From NCBI GenBank assembly GCA_002298335.1, contig DBNK01000032.1, positions 50,109-114,108 of the forward strand: 64,000 nt of DNA, in the 5' to 3' direction. A model generated the notes under the pieces. The model saw only the letters and a list, made by a program, of their open reading frames with translations. It did no database searches and had not been told where the DNA came from. Position 1 is the first letter of the stretch. Every line of letters starts with the position of its first letter. The stretch is from Thalassolituus sp. UBA674. Lineage in GTDB: Bacteria; Pseudomonadota; Gammaproteobacteria; Pseudomonadales; Oceanobacteraceae. Positions 35,491 to 43,963 of this stretch are shown in pieces. The translations under genes were made by a program, and so were the position numbers.

Positions 35491-37818
35491 TTACTTCTTG
35501 CTGTCGTCGTCCGGTAAGTCGAACTCACCCCAGTCATCATCGAAATCATTGCCTTCGTCCGGATCTTCTTCCGGCTCAGGTTCTGGTTCCGGTTCTTCCT
35601 CAGGTTCTTCTTCGGGCTCTGGCTCTTCTTCTGGAACCGGTTCTGGTTCCGGTTCTTCCTCAATCTCAGGCTCGGGTTCCGGTTCCGGTTCCTCTTCAGG
35701 CTCGGGCTGTGGCTCAGGTTCGGGCGCTTCCTCAGCCAGGATTTCTTCAGCATCCAGCACCGGCGGTTCAGACATTCCACCCAGATCCGGAATGTCCTCC
35801 TCATCTTCGTTTTCAAACAGATCAAAGTCACCCGGCGTCAGTTCATCATCTTCTTCCTCGCCCAGCATATCGTCATCCGCGTCCGTTGACTGGCCGCGAC
35901 GTTTCAGCCACCACCAGACACCCCCGCCGATGATGCCCAGATTCACCAGACCCAGCAGCAGATAGACCCACCATGGCAGACCGCCACTGTCTTCTTCTGT
36001 GGTTTCTTCTTCTTCAGTCGCGCTGTCTTCTTCCCCAGCGGCTTCAGCCTGAGCCTGTTGCTCAGCAAATTTCTGCGCCAGATCCGGAGCAATCGCCGGT
36101 TCCGGGGCTTCCTCTTCCACGTCAGGTTCAGCCTCTGGTTCCGGGGTTTCTTCCGCTTCCGCAGGTGGCTCTTCAGCCTCTTCAGGTTCTTCGTCGACCT
36201 CCTGCAGTGGCTCATCCAGCAGGCTGTTCAGAACCGGTTCACTGTGTGGCATATCGGCGCTGAGCGGGAACCGGATCAGCATACTTTCCGGTTTGCTCTT
36301 GAACGTCATACCACTGGAAGACACACCACGGATAATCAGCATGACTTCGTATTTGCCGTCACCCTTGTCCGGGCGCAGATCCATGGTCCAGGCCTGTTCT
36401 TTGTCGTTGAACGCCATGGAGCGGATCAGCGAACCACCGTCCGGGCTGGTAATGCGTGCCATAACACGGCTCAGGGTACGGTCAACCAGATCGCTCTGGG
36501 CCTTGACGCTGATGTGAACACGCTGTTCTTCAGGGACTGGCTCTGTGGTCACCGTCATCGGTTCAGCCAGTGTGGCGGTCATCAGCGAACGGCGCTCAAA
36601 AGTACGCCCACGGGCGATGACTTCCACCTGATATTCACCGGGCTGGGTCAGACGGCTCAGGGTTTCGTGATAAATCCCGTCCTGCGGCAGATTCTCCGGA
36701 TCAGACAGTAACTTGGAGCCGGTACGTCCGTCCGGTGCGGTTACCTGCAGGGTAATATCGGTTAACTGCAGGATGGTGGGTTCATCCACCGTCTCACCTT
36801 CATTAGTGAGGGACATGGCCAGATCCACCGGCACGCCGGAGAACAGGCTGCCGGGCAGGCCGTCCACCCGCAGGCGCAGGTCAGAAAGAATCTGGACACG
36901 GTTTTCGGGGTCGAGTTTGGCGTCGGCAAACCACTCACCCGCCTGCGGCGATGAGATAGTGACCAGATCAAAATTCAGGTCCTGATGCCAGCGCACACCA
37001 CCCTGCATGTCAGCACTTTTGGCGTTATAGCGGGTGCCATCCGGTGCCACCAGTTCCGTTGGCTGGGAATCTCTGGAGCGGAAAATCAGTGCGGTGAATT
37101 CGCGCACACTGCTGTCGATGCTGAAGCGGTTATCATCCATCGGCACCTGTTCTACCGGTACCGAACGGTCAAAGGCCTTGAGGAAGGCCGGCATCAGGTC
37201 GTCTGCCGTACGGGCCTGCAGGAACAGGCCATCGGTCTCCATGGCGATCTGCCGCAGGGTTTCTTTATCGGCATTGTCCGACAGCGCCAGGGTATGAATC
37301 TTCACCCCGGCTGCCCGGTACGCCGGCAGAATTTCATTGAACAGACGCTGACGCTCAGTGCGGTTGGGTGGTGACTCCGGATCGCCTTCCGTATCGTCCA
37401 TATCAATACGGCCATCGGTCAGCAGGATGACACTCTGCTGGTAGCCACTGTCAGCACCGGTATTCTGACGGGCGCGGTCCAGGGCGCCGGTCAGATTGGT
37501 ATTGAGCGCGATGGAGCCTATGGTATTACTTGCCCGGCGGGCTTCGGCGCGCCAGGCATCGTTGACGTCGCCATGGGCAACGGTAGCATCCACATAGCGG
37601 CCAAAGGTCCAGACACCGCTCTTCGCATCGGCCGGTAACAGTTCGGTCAGCAGGTTCAGCGCCGGACGCCGCAGATTCTGCGGATCGGTCTGTTTCATAC
37701 TGCCCGAGATATCAATAACGATGCGGACGTCCGGAGGCAGGGGCTCGGCGGCCTGAACACAGGGCAATATTCCGGCAAGGAATATGACCGGCAGCAGCAG
37801 GTTGCGGAGAATATGCAT
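35491..37818 (-). CDS. von Willebrand factor A-domain membrane protein with acidic tail
   Basis: A 775-residue envelope protein. A signal peptide (to about residue 24) is followed by a VWA domain with a complete MIDAS start (DISGS, residues 36-40) and TDGRIDMDD. The middle is beta-rich, with Ig-like stretches. A membrane helix lies near residues 625-650 (WWVYLLLGLVNLGIIGGGVW), then a cytoplasmic tail ending in a long Glu/Pro run. VWA domains bind metal and partner proteins. The ATG at 37818 is preferred to a TTG at 37839. No partner genes (MoxR etc.) are adjacent; such a set occurs at 56-60 kb. Confidence 0.88.
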   Translation of the reverse strand: MHILRNLLLPVIFLAGILPCVQAAEPLPPDVRIVIDISGSMKQTDPQNLRRPALNLLTELLPADAKSGVWTFGRYVDATVAHGDVNDAWRAEARRASNTIGSIALNTNLTGALDRARQNTGADSGYQQSVILLTDGRIDMDDTEGDPESPPNRTERQRLFNEILPAYRAAGVKIHTLALSDNADKETLRQIAMETDGLFLQARTADDLMPAFLKAFDRSVPVEQVPMDDNRFSIDSSVREFTALIFRSRDSQPTELVAPDGTRYNAKSADMQGGVRWHQDLNFDLVTISSPQAGEWFADAKLDPENRVQILSDLRLRVDGLPGSLFSGVPVDLAMSLTNEGETVDEPTILQLTDITLQVTAPDGRTGSKLLSDPENLPQDGIYHETLSRLTQPGEYQVEVIARGRTFERRSLMTATLAEPMTVTTEPVPEEQRVHISVKAQSDLVDRTLSRVMARITSPDGGSLIRSMAFNDKEQAWTMDLRPDKGDGKYEVMLIIRGVSSSGMTFKSKPESMLIRFPLSADMPHSEPVLNSLLDEPLQEVDEEPEEAEEPPAEAEETPEPEAEPDVEEEAPEPAIAPDLAQKFAEQQAQAEAAGEEDSATEEEETTEEDSGGLPWWVYLLLGLVNLGIIGGGVWWWLKRRGQSTDADDDMLGEEEDDELTPGDFDLFENEDEEDIPDLGGMSEPPVLDAEEILAEEAPEPEPQPEPEEEPEPEPEPEIEEEPEPEPVPEEEPEPEEEPEEEPEPEPEPEEDPDEGNDFDDDWGEFDLPDDDSKK

Positions 37819-37972
37819 AGGGGTCCCTGAATTGCTCAAAAAGTACGGCAGAACAAGGTTCTGCGGCGCCGGTATGAAAGTACCGGCTCTTCTTAAACCC
37901 TAGCAAAGATTCGGTTATTAGCCAGACAGGGGGAATGGGCAGGAAGTTATATTGACCGCTGCCGCAGCGGAC

Positions 37973-38410
37973 TCAGAATTTCGGCTCACGGCGGACATTG
38001 CTGCGCTTATCCACAGGGTTACTGCTGCGGTTACCAGACCCGGCAGCGTTATGCTCTGCGGATTTCGCCGGGGCCTTGCGCGGCCTGGAGGGCATCAGAC
38101 CAGCAGCTGCGGCAGCGGCCACAACGACCAGCGCAATCACCAGGGTAACCAGATACCAGACACCATAATAACCAAGCAGTGCCTGATCGTGGCCAAGGTA
38201 CGCCAGCGCCACGGCAAGAAAGCCCGGAGCCAGATAATCGGAAGACATCATGTCCACCGGAACCGGAGTAAAGATCAACACGGCGCCCACGGCACTGAAC
38301 AGGTGATAGCCCAGCCCATAATGCTTTACCCAGAACGCCATTCTGCCCCAGCACCACAACGCCACCAGTCCGGCAGCCACATAAATGCTCCAGGCATGGG
38401 TATATTCCAT
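37973..38410 (-). CDS. Hypothetical membrane protein downstream of ycgN
   Basis: A 145-residue protein with four hydrophobic helices (residues 5-25, 35-50, 55-75, 85-110) and a basic tail (SRPRKAPAKSAEHN). No family recognised. The ATG at 38410 overlaps the ycgN stop as ATGA, so it is probably in that operon; a longer start at 38422 (MEGL) is also possible. Confidence 0.7.
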   Translation of the reverse strand: MEYTHAWSIYVAAGLVALWCWGRMAFWVKHYGLGYHLFSAVGAVLIFTPVPVDMMSSDYLAPGFLAVALAYLGHDQALLGYYGVWYLVTLVIALVVVAAAAAAGLMPSRPRKAPAKSAEHNAAGSGNRSSNPVDKRSNVRREPKF

Positions 38411-38850
38411 CAGGCCTTCCATATGATGTGATCCTCCCAGTCGTGTTCATCCACCTGATCATCGGGGATGCCTTTGTTGCGGATTGAGATTCCGGCAGTA
38501 TGCACGCTGTCCGGATCACCGGACACCAGCGGGTGCCAGTCAAACAGGGATTTGCCTTCAGCCAGTAAACGGTAGGCACAGCTTTGCGGCAACCAGCGGA
38601 AGGTTGACGCCTGTTCCGGCGTCAGCCAGACACAGTTCGGTACTTTAACCTGACGTTCCTGATACACACTGCAGCTGCACTGCGGCTGTTGCAGATAACG
38701 ACAGTGCACATCGGTGTAATACACCTCGGCGGTGTCTTCATCTTCCAGTTTGTGCAGGCAGCACAGAGCGCAGCCGTCACACAGGGATTCCCACTGCTCT
38801 TTGTTCATTTCAGCGAGCGTCAGGCGCTCCCAGAACGGCTGATCGGCCAC
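38410..38850 (-). CDS. ycgN: YcgN-family Cys-cluster protein (UPF0260)
   Basis: A 146-residue protein with a CxxC-rich cluster: LCDGCALCCLHKL, then DVHCRYLQQPQCSCSVY, then WLPQSCAYRLLAEGK. This is the UPF0260/YcgN pattern and is thought to bind metal; the function is not established. The GTG at 38850 begins at VADQPFWERLTL, where other YcgN proteins begin. An upstream ATG (38940) would overlap ycgL and adds an Arg/Cys-rich lead unlike the family. Four bases separate it from ycgL. Confidence 0.9.
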   Translation of the reverse strand: MADQPFWERLTLAEMNKEQWESLCDGCALCCLHKLEDEDTAEVYYTDVHCRYLQQPQCSCSVYQERQVKVPNCVWLTPEQASTFRWLPQSCAYRLLAEGKSLFDWHPLVSGDPDSVHTAGISIRNKGIPDDQVDEHDWEDHIIWKA

Positions 38851-38854
38851 GGTC

Positions 38855-39142
38855 TCAGTCTCTGTCGCGGCGGGTGAACAGATCCGGCAGATCCGGATTT
38901 TCCCGCGGCGGCGGCATCTGCAGGTAAAAACCCTGCTCATCCAGCGCCTTCATGACATCCTCTGCCTTTGCCCGGCCAAGACGCTTGTCGGCACTCAGCA
39001 TCATGGTCAGTGCCAGCTCAGGCTTGCCGAACTGTTCCTTCAGGGCATCAGGCACGCGCTCCAGACCGTCAGTACGGCTGACATAGAGGTACATTTCGTC
39101 TTTTTTGCGGGTTTTATACACGTCGCAGAGAATTTTCGTCAT
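38855..39142 (-). CDS. ycgL: YcgL-domain protein (UPF0745)
   Basis: A small 95-residue protein of the YcgL fold, function unknown. MTKILCDVYKTRKKDEMYLY and LGRAKAEDVMKALDEQGFYLQMPP are the family blocks. It sits between rnd (30 bases upstream) and ycgN, a grouping common in gammaproteobacteria. Confidence 0.92.
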   Translation of the reverse strand: MTKILCDVYKTRKKDEMYLYVSRTDGLERVPDALKEQFGKPELALTMMLSADKRLGRAKAEDVMKALDEQGFYLQMPPPRENPDLPDLFTRRDRD

Positions 39143-39172
39143 AGCCAATTCCAAAGTATTCAGTCTCCGGCG

Positions 39173-40297
39173 TCAGTTGTGCTGCAGCCAGTCAAACAAA
39201 GCCGTACCCACGGCATCACGGCGCCAGCCATCCTGCAGGCCGGACGGAATCTCATCGCTGTCGCTGCGGGCCAGAGGGGTCAGAAGACGCTTGCTGGCCA
39301 GCAGTTCTGACGGCAGCTGCAATGCTTCCGCACGCTGATTCACAATCTCTTTCAGCGCCTTGAGGCGGTTACCGTCTTCAACCGACAGAGGTCTGTCCAG
39401 CATCACCGGCCACTGAGATTCATCCGCCTGCAGAGCGGCACTGATGATGTCCAGCAGCTGCTCTGCGGCCTCACGGTAGATATGTGGAGGCAAGCCCGCC
39501 TTGTGCAATTCCTGCTTGCTGGAGGATTTGTAGCGCGCCATGTTCCACAGGCTGCGGTCATCGGCCACTTTATTGCGTGGCACATCGCGGCGTCTGGCCT
39601 CATGTTCCCGCCAGATACTCAGCTGCTGCAGAATATACTGCTCCTGCGGGCGCAGTTTCCAGCCGAGTTTGACCCGGCGGTAACTGTCACGGAAGTCATC
39701 ATCGGTAGTGCGGCTGTCACTGAGCAGGCGCTGGCAGTCTTCTTCCAGCCAGCTGAGGCGGTTCTGCGCCACCAGCTCATCGCGCAGCAGGGGGTAAATC
39801 CGGCGCAGATAATAGACATCCGCTACGGCATACTCAACCTGATCCGGAGACAGCGGCCGCTTCAGCCAGTCAGACCGGGTGGCCTCTTTGGGAATATCCA
39901 CCTGCAGCAACTCACTGAGCGCGCGCTGAAAGCCCACCGAATGGCCATGACCGGCGAATGCCATGGCCAGCTGGGTATCAAACAGAGGATCCGGCAGTTC
40001 ATTGAAGAGGCGTTTGCAGACTTCCAGATCTTCCGCACAGGAATGAAACACCTTGATGACCGCCGGGTTGCGCATCAGCACCCGGAACGGCTCCCAATCA
40101 GTGATACTCAGCGGATCAATCAGCCAGCACTCTTCGGTCGTGGCCAGCTGGATCAGGCCGGGTTTCGGATAAAACGTCGTGGTACGGACAAACTCGGTAT
40201 CCAGCGCCAGAAACTCAGCATCCGCCCAGTGTTCACAGGCATCTGCCAGTTCGGTATCGCGGGTAATCCAGACGGGTTGTGTCAGCTGGGACGTCAT
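39173..40297 (-). CDS. rnd: Ribonuclease D
   Basis: A 3'-5' exoribonuclease that trims tRNA precursors, 374 residues. The DEDDy active site is present: LALDTEFVRTTTFYP (Asp, Glu), FHSCAEDLEVCKRLF (Asp), and YAVADVYYLRRIY (Tyr, Asp). An HRDC domain with WREHEARRRDVPRNKV follows. The ATG overlaps the recR stop by four bases. Confidence 0.95.
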   Translation of the reverse strand: MTSQLTQPVWITRDTELADACEHWADAEFLALDTEFVRTTTFYPKPGLIQLATTEECWLIDPLSITDWEPFRVLMRNPAVIKVFHSCAEDLEVCKRLFNELPDPLFDTQLAMAFAGHGHSVGFQRALSELLQVDIPKEATRSDWLKRPLSPDQVEYAVADVYYLRRIYPLLRDELVAQNRLSWLEEDCQRLLSDSRTTDDDFRDSYRRVKLGWKLRPQEQYILQQLSIWREHEARRRDVPRNKVADDRSLWNMARYKSSSKQELHKAGLPPHIYREAAEQLLDIISAALQADESQWPVMLDRPLSVEDGNRLKALKEIVNQRAEALQLPSELLASKRLLTPLARSDSDEIPSGLQDGWRRDAVGTALFDWLQHN

Positions 40298-40842
40298 TCA
40301 GACTCCGTTGAGGGTAAGGTCAACAGCTCGGTAAAAGCCAGGCTGTGGCTGCGTTGTGCGGGCAGGCTGCGGCTGATGTAGTCCGCCGTGGCACGGCCTT
40401 CAACGGTGTCGGTCAGTGCCAGCAGCAATTGCTCAGGTGGTTGTTGCTGTACCCGGGAAAAGAAATTTTCCAGACGCAGCGTGGAAGGACCGATACGGCG
40501 TGCCGGTGACAGCACACCGTGCAGCACATAGACCTGCCCGGGGAAGCCACTGTCGAGCAGGGGCTGTAACTGTGCCGTTTCAGCAATGACCGCCAGGGTC
40601 TGCGCATCACGCTCCGGATCAGAACACAACGGGCAATGCCCGGCATCCTCAACCACAAGATTGCAACACTGGCACAGCGGCATAGCTGCAGCCTGCTCCA
40701 GAGTGTCGAGGAAAGCCTGCGCATCACTCTGGTACATCAGCCACTCGGCCATGCGTTTTGCGCCCTGTTCACCGATGCCGGGCATCTGATCAAAGGCATC
40801 GCAGAGACGACGGAACGCAGCCGCTGGCTGATAGTATTTCAT
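40294..40842 (-). CDS. recR: Recombination protein RecR, diverged and shortened
   Basis: RecR works with RecO to load RecA at gaps. Here it has 182 residues against the usual near 200. The N-terminal HhH block (MPGIGEQGAKRMAEWL) and the zinc finger (Cys57, 60, 70, 73) are normal. The TOPRIM part is loose: the usual VVEE start reads VIAETAQL. The strongly conserved C-terminal block with GVPVGGELEYVD-type sequence and TL is missing; the chain ends TELLTLPSTESE. Position, right after ybaB and dnaX, is the canonical recR locus. No frameshift was seen, so it may be a natural variant of this lineage. Confidence 0.85.
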   Translation of the reverse strand: MKYYQPAAAFRRLCDAFDQMPGIGEQGAKRMAEWLMYQSDAQAFLDTLEQAAAMPLCQCCNLVVEDAGHCPLCSDPERDAQTLAVIAETAQLQPLLDSGFPGQVYVLHGVLSPARRIGPSTLRLENFFSRVQQQPPEQLLLALTDTVEGRATADYISRSLPAQRSHSLAFTELLTLPSTESE

Positions 40843-40849
40843 GCCGTGA

Positions 40850-41176
40850 TCAGAACGGCAGTTTCATGCCCGGCGGCAGGCCCATACCACTGGTCATTTT
40901 GGCCATGTGCTCCTGGCTGTTCTGCTCGATTTTGCGCACGGCATCATTCACCGCTGCTGCCAGAAGATCTTCCAGCATTTCTTTGTCTTCCTGCATGACG
41001 CTGTCGTCCAGCTCCACGCGCTTCACATCATGACGACCGGTCATGGTGACCTTGACCAGACCCGCACCGGATTCACCGGTGACTTCCGCACGTGCCAGTT
41101 CTTCCTGGGCCTTGGCCATCTGTTCCTGCATCTTCTGGGCCTGCTTCATCAGATTGCCCATTCCACCTTTCAGCAT
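40850..41176 (-). CDS. ybaB: Nucleoid-associated protein YbaB/EbfC
   Basis: A 108-residue DNA-binding homodimer. [22 protein letters not shown] is the helical opening and [23 protein letters not shown] the C-terminal helix pair. It lies between dnaX and recR, the standard gammaproteobacterial order, seven bases before recR. Confidence 0.96.
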   Translation of the reverse strand: MLKGGMGNLMKQAQKMQEQMAKAQEELARAEVTGESGAGLVKVTMTGRHDVKRVELDDSVMQEDKEMLEDLLAAAVNDAVRKIEQNSQEHMAKMTSGMGLPPGMKLPF

Positions 41177-41205
41177 ATTTTTCTCCTGCGTCAGGGTCTT
41201 CGGTA

Positions 41206-43242
41206 TCAGTTGGGGCGGACACTGTCTTCGATGACGTATCCACCCAGTTCATTCAGTATCTGGTTGACCAGCGGGTCACTGTCAATGGCCTGCTGCGCAG
41301 CCCAACGTGCTTCTGCCTGCTGGCGCTGACGGCGCTGTTCCGGCGTTTCACCACGCGGCGGACACAGCGTCATACTGATCCGCACTTCCGGCAGCAGTGT
41401 ACGCAATGCCGTCTGAATCCGCTCTTTCTGGCTGTCGTTGTACAGGGCTCCCTGCCCCGGATCAACATCGAACTCCAGCGTGCCATCCGTCATACCTGTC
41501 AGGGCGCTGTTTCGGGCGATGGCCATAGGTAACCCGGCCAGCGGCAGATGCTCCACCCACTGCCACCAGGTATGTGGACTCAGTTCCGGCAGGACAGCGG
41601 CCTCTTCATGGCTGCCTACGGTCACCAGATCATCAGAGGCTGACGTTGGCCCGGGTTGCCCTTCTGGCTGTGGTTCTGGCTGAACGCCTGGCACAGCCGC
41701 TGACGCACCGTCGAGCAACGCCCGCGCCATATTACCCGGACCTGCCTGAGCACTGGCAGGGACCGCCCTTTGGGCTTCGGCAAGCGGAGGGGCTGGCTGC
41801 TGCGCAGGCTGTTCAGAGGGATCTGAAGCCCCTCCGGCAAAACCTCCAGGGGGAAGCTGCGCATCCTCGCCTGACTCAGGCTCAGGAGTCTCTTCCACAG
41901 CCAAGGCCGTTTCTGTCGCGTCTGCCGGGTTGATCTCCCACGGCGGGTTATCATCCTCCGCGACAGGTTCAGTGCGGGCGCCAGCGTCAACAGGATCAAA
42001 TGATGGAGGAAGAACAGGCGCAGCAGCGGGTTCAGTTTCAACCGCCGCCGGGCGGGTCGTAACCACTGCCGCCTGTGCGGGGGCCGTTTCCCCGCTTTCA
42101 GTCAGAGACTTTTTTTTTTCGAGCAGACTTTCCAGGTCGAGCTCAGGCATCACTTCCGGTGCCGGACGGAACGCCAGCATGCGCAGCAGCACCATCTCAA
42201 AACCCTGTCTGGGCTCGGGTGCCAGTGACAGGTCTTTGCGCCCCTGCAAACCGATCTGGTAGTAAAGCTGCAGATCTTCAGCCGCCATCGTCTGAGCCAG
42301 CTGGCGGATGGCCTCCTGATCCCCTTCGGTATTATCCACCGCATCCGCCACCAGTTGCGCCAGAGCAGTTTTGTGCCAGATATGCAGCAGGCCCTGCAGA
42401 ATTTCGTCGTAGTCCGGAGAATGCTCAGCAATAACGGCGACTTCACGCAGGATCGCTGCGGCATCACCCTGCGCCATCAGACCGGCCAACCGGAACAGAT
42501 GACCGCGGTTCATGGTGCCGAGCATGGCGTTGACCTGCTCTTCACCGACCTTACCTTCGCCATAGGCAATAGCCTGATCGGTGAGGCTCAGCGCGTCACG
42601 CATACTACCCTGAGCGGCACGCCCCAGTGACCAGAGTGCGGCTTCTTCGTAACCGATATTCTCTTCTTTCAGGACATGGCCCAGATACTGGACAATGCGC
42701 TCAGGGGTCATGTTCTTGAGACTGAACTGCAGACAACGCGACAGCACCGTGACCGGCAGTTTCTGCGGATCGGTGGTCGCAAGCAGGAATTTCACATGGG
42801 CCGGTGGCTCTTCCAGGGTTTTCAGCAAGGCATTGAAGCTGTGGGTGGAGAGCATGTGCACTTCGTCGATCAGATAGACCTTGAAGCGGCCCCGTGTCGG
42901 AGCGTATTGCACGTTATCCAGCAGTTCGCGGGTATCTTCCACCCGGGTCCGGGACGCCGCATCGACCTCAATCAGGTCAACAAAACGGCCTTCGGAAATC
43001 TCACGACAGGAGGAGCAGACACCACAGGGCCGGGCCGAAACGCCCTCTTCACAATTCAGGCATTTGGCCAGAATCCGGGCAATGGTGGTTTTACCGACCC
43101 CCCGGGTACCGGTGAACAGATAGGCGTGGTGCAGGCGGCCATCGTTGAGCGCGTTGATCAGAGCCTTGAGGACATGCTCCTGCCCCACCATTTCATCAAA
43201 AAAACGGGGGCGCCACTTACGGGCAAGTACCTGATAACTCAT
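41206..43242 (-). CDS. dnaX: DNA polymerase III subunits gamma and tau
   Basis: The clamp-loader ATPase, 678 residues. Walker [10 protein letters not shown] and a zinc module ([19 protein letters not shown]) are near the N-terminus; [21 protein letters not shown] is the Walker B and RFC-box area. Domain III ends near residue 365 ([11 protein letters not shown]). A Pro/Glu/Ala-rich linker and the tau C-terminus (polymerase-binding) follow. A run of ten A residues at codons 375-378 could make a short gamma form by slippage. Length is typical of tau. Confidence 0.96.
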   Translation of the reverse strand: MSYQVLARKWRPRFFDEMVGQEHVLKALINALNDGRLHHAYLFTGTRGVGKTTIARILAKCLNCEEGVSARPCGVCSSCREISEGRFVDLIEVDAASRTRVEDTRELLDNVQYAPTRGRFKVYLIDEVHMLSTHSFNALLKTLEEPPAHVKFLLATTDPQKLPVTVLSRCLQFSLKNMTPERIVQYLGHVLKEENIGYEEAALWSLGRAAQGSMRDALSLTDQAIAYGEGKVGEEQVNAMLGTMNRGHLFRLAGLMAQGDAAAILREVAVIAEHSPDYDEILQGLLHIWHKTALAQLVADAVDNTEGDQEAIRQLAQTMAAEDLQLYYQIGLQGRKDLSLAPEPRQGFEMVLLRMLAFRPAPEVMPELDLESLLEKKKSLTESGETAPAQAAVVTTRPAAVETEPAAAPVLPPSFDPVDAGARTEPVAEDDNPPWEINPADATETALAVEETPEPESGEDAQLPPGGFAGGASDPSEQPAQQPAPPLAEAQRAVPASAQAGPGNMARALLDGASAAVPGVQPEPQPEGQPGPTSASDDLVTVGSHEEAAVLPELSPHTWWQWVEHLPLAGLPMAIARNSALTGMTDGTLEFDVDPGQGALYNDSQKERIQTALRTLLPEVRISMTLCPPRGETPEQRRQRQQAEARWAAQQAIDSDPLVNQILNELGGYVIEDSVRPN
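42109..42120 (-). promoter_or_regulatory. A10 slippery run in dnaX
   Basis: On the coding strand the sequence is G-A10-G, read GAA AAA AAA AAG (Glu-Lys-Lys-Lys, codons 375-378). In the -1 frame the next codons are GTC TCT GAC TGA; in the other frame AGT CTC TGA. Both stop within four codons. The product would be about 380 residues, ending just after domain III, like bacterial gamma. Confidence 0.65.
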
Positions 43243-43332
43243 GAAATACCAAACATTGACGACCTGAGCCGGGAATAATCTGAGGTGTGATAATAGCGCG
43301 ATGCTGAGGGAATGTCAGGAGCATCTGGAGAT

Positions 43333-43438
43333 GACCTCAACCAGCCACACCCCGGCACACGAGTCGACCACTACCGTTGCTCCCTTCCGGGCCTGGCGGG
43401 GTTCGCGGTGTATCGTTGCGGGGGGACCGGAAGAGGCC
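43333..43438 (-). ncRNA. ffs: Signal recognition particle 4.5S RNA
   Basis: The minus strand carries the conserved SRP RNA tip: GCCAGGCCCGGAAGGGAGCA (the tetraloop GGAA and the asymmetric loop) and CGTGTGCCGGGGTGTGGCTGG on the 3' side, with CCCCGCAACGA on the 5' side. The ends pair as GGCCTC with GAGGTC. About 106 bases, close to the E. coli length. It lies between dnaX and a small gene on the same strand. The RNA acts with Ffh to target membrane proteins. Confidence 0.95.
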
Positions 43439-43568
43439 ACCATAACGTTCCGGCCTGAGCCAGAGGGCCGGTACAATAGCCAAACAGCGTTTCAGAATCA
43501 AGGGCTTAGTCGGAAGCTGACAGTAGATTTCAGTCAGCGGCAGCCACACAGGCAGGAAATCCACTTTT

Positions 43569-43838
43569 TTACAGGTGCAGCCATTGTTTCAGTGCCGCAT
43601 CCATCACCTCGCTGCGGCTGAGACCCAGCTCTTCACAGATTTCGTCCACTCTGGCGAGTACATCTGCTGGCAGTTTCACTTCCACCCGGTGCAGGCCAGC
43701 GTGCTTGTCGCGCATGCGCTGGCTGCGCTTGTTGAAGCGACTCTGCTGTGCCCGGTCATAAGGGCTGCTGCGCGGCCGCCCGGGGCGCGGCGAGGAAAAC
43801 ATATCAATGGTGGTACGGTCTTCGGGATGGGCTGACAT
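43569..43838 (-). CDS. Small LexA-regulated-type protein
   Basis: An 89-residue basic protein found in Pseudomonas and relatives under the name 'LexA-regulated protein'. Signature DRTTIDMFSSPRPGRPRSSP, then KRDK-like (MRDKHAGLHRVEVKLPADV), then a helix-turn-helix-like end (ELGLSRSEVMDAAL) resembling a ribbon-helix-helix unit. No clear LexA box was found upstream (43839-43960), so the name should not be read as evidence of SOS control. Confidence 0.78.
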   Translation of the reverse strand: MSAHPEDRTTIDMFSSPRPGRPRSSPYDRAQQSRFNKRSQRMRDKHAGLHRVEVKLPADVLARVDEICEELGLSRSEVMDAALKQWLHL

Positions 43839-43963
43839 GCCGGTCTCTGTTTCGTGTTACTGACGCTATTATCCTTACCCGGAGGCGGATGACAAACAGA
43901 CCGCTTGCCAATCCGGGCAGAGCGCAATACTGTGAAGGCTGAACCGACAGATATGCAGATCAG

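Noticed and set aside
43839..43963. LexA box before the small LexA-regulated-type gene
   Set aside because: No CTG-N10-CAG with A/T centre was found; the best CTGTTT-TTACTG is not a match.
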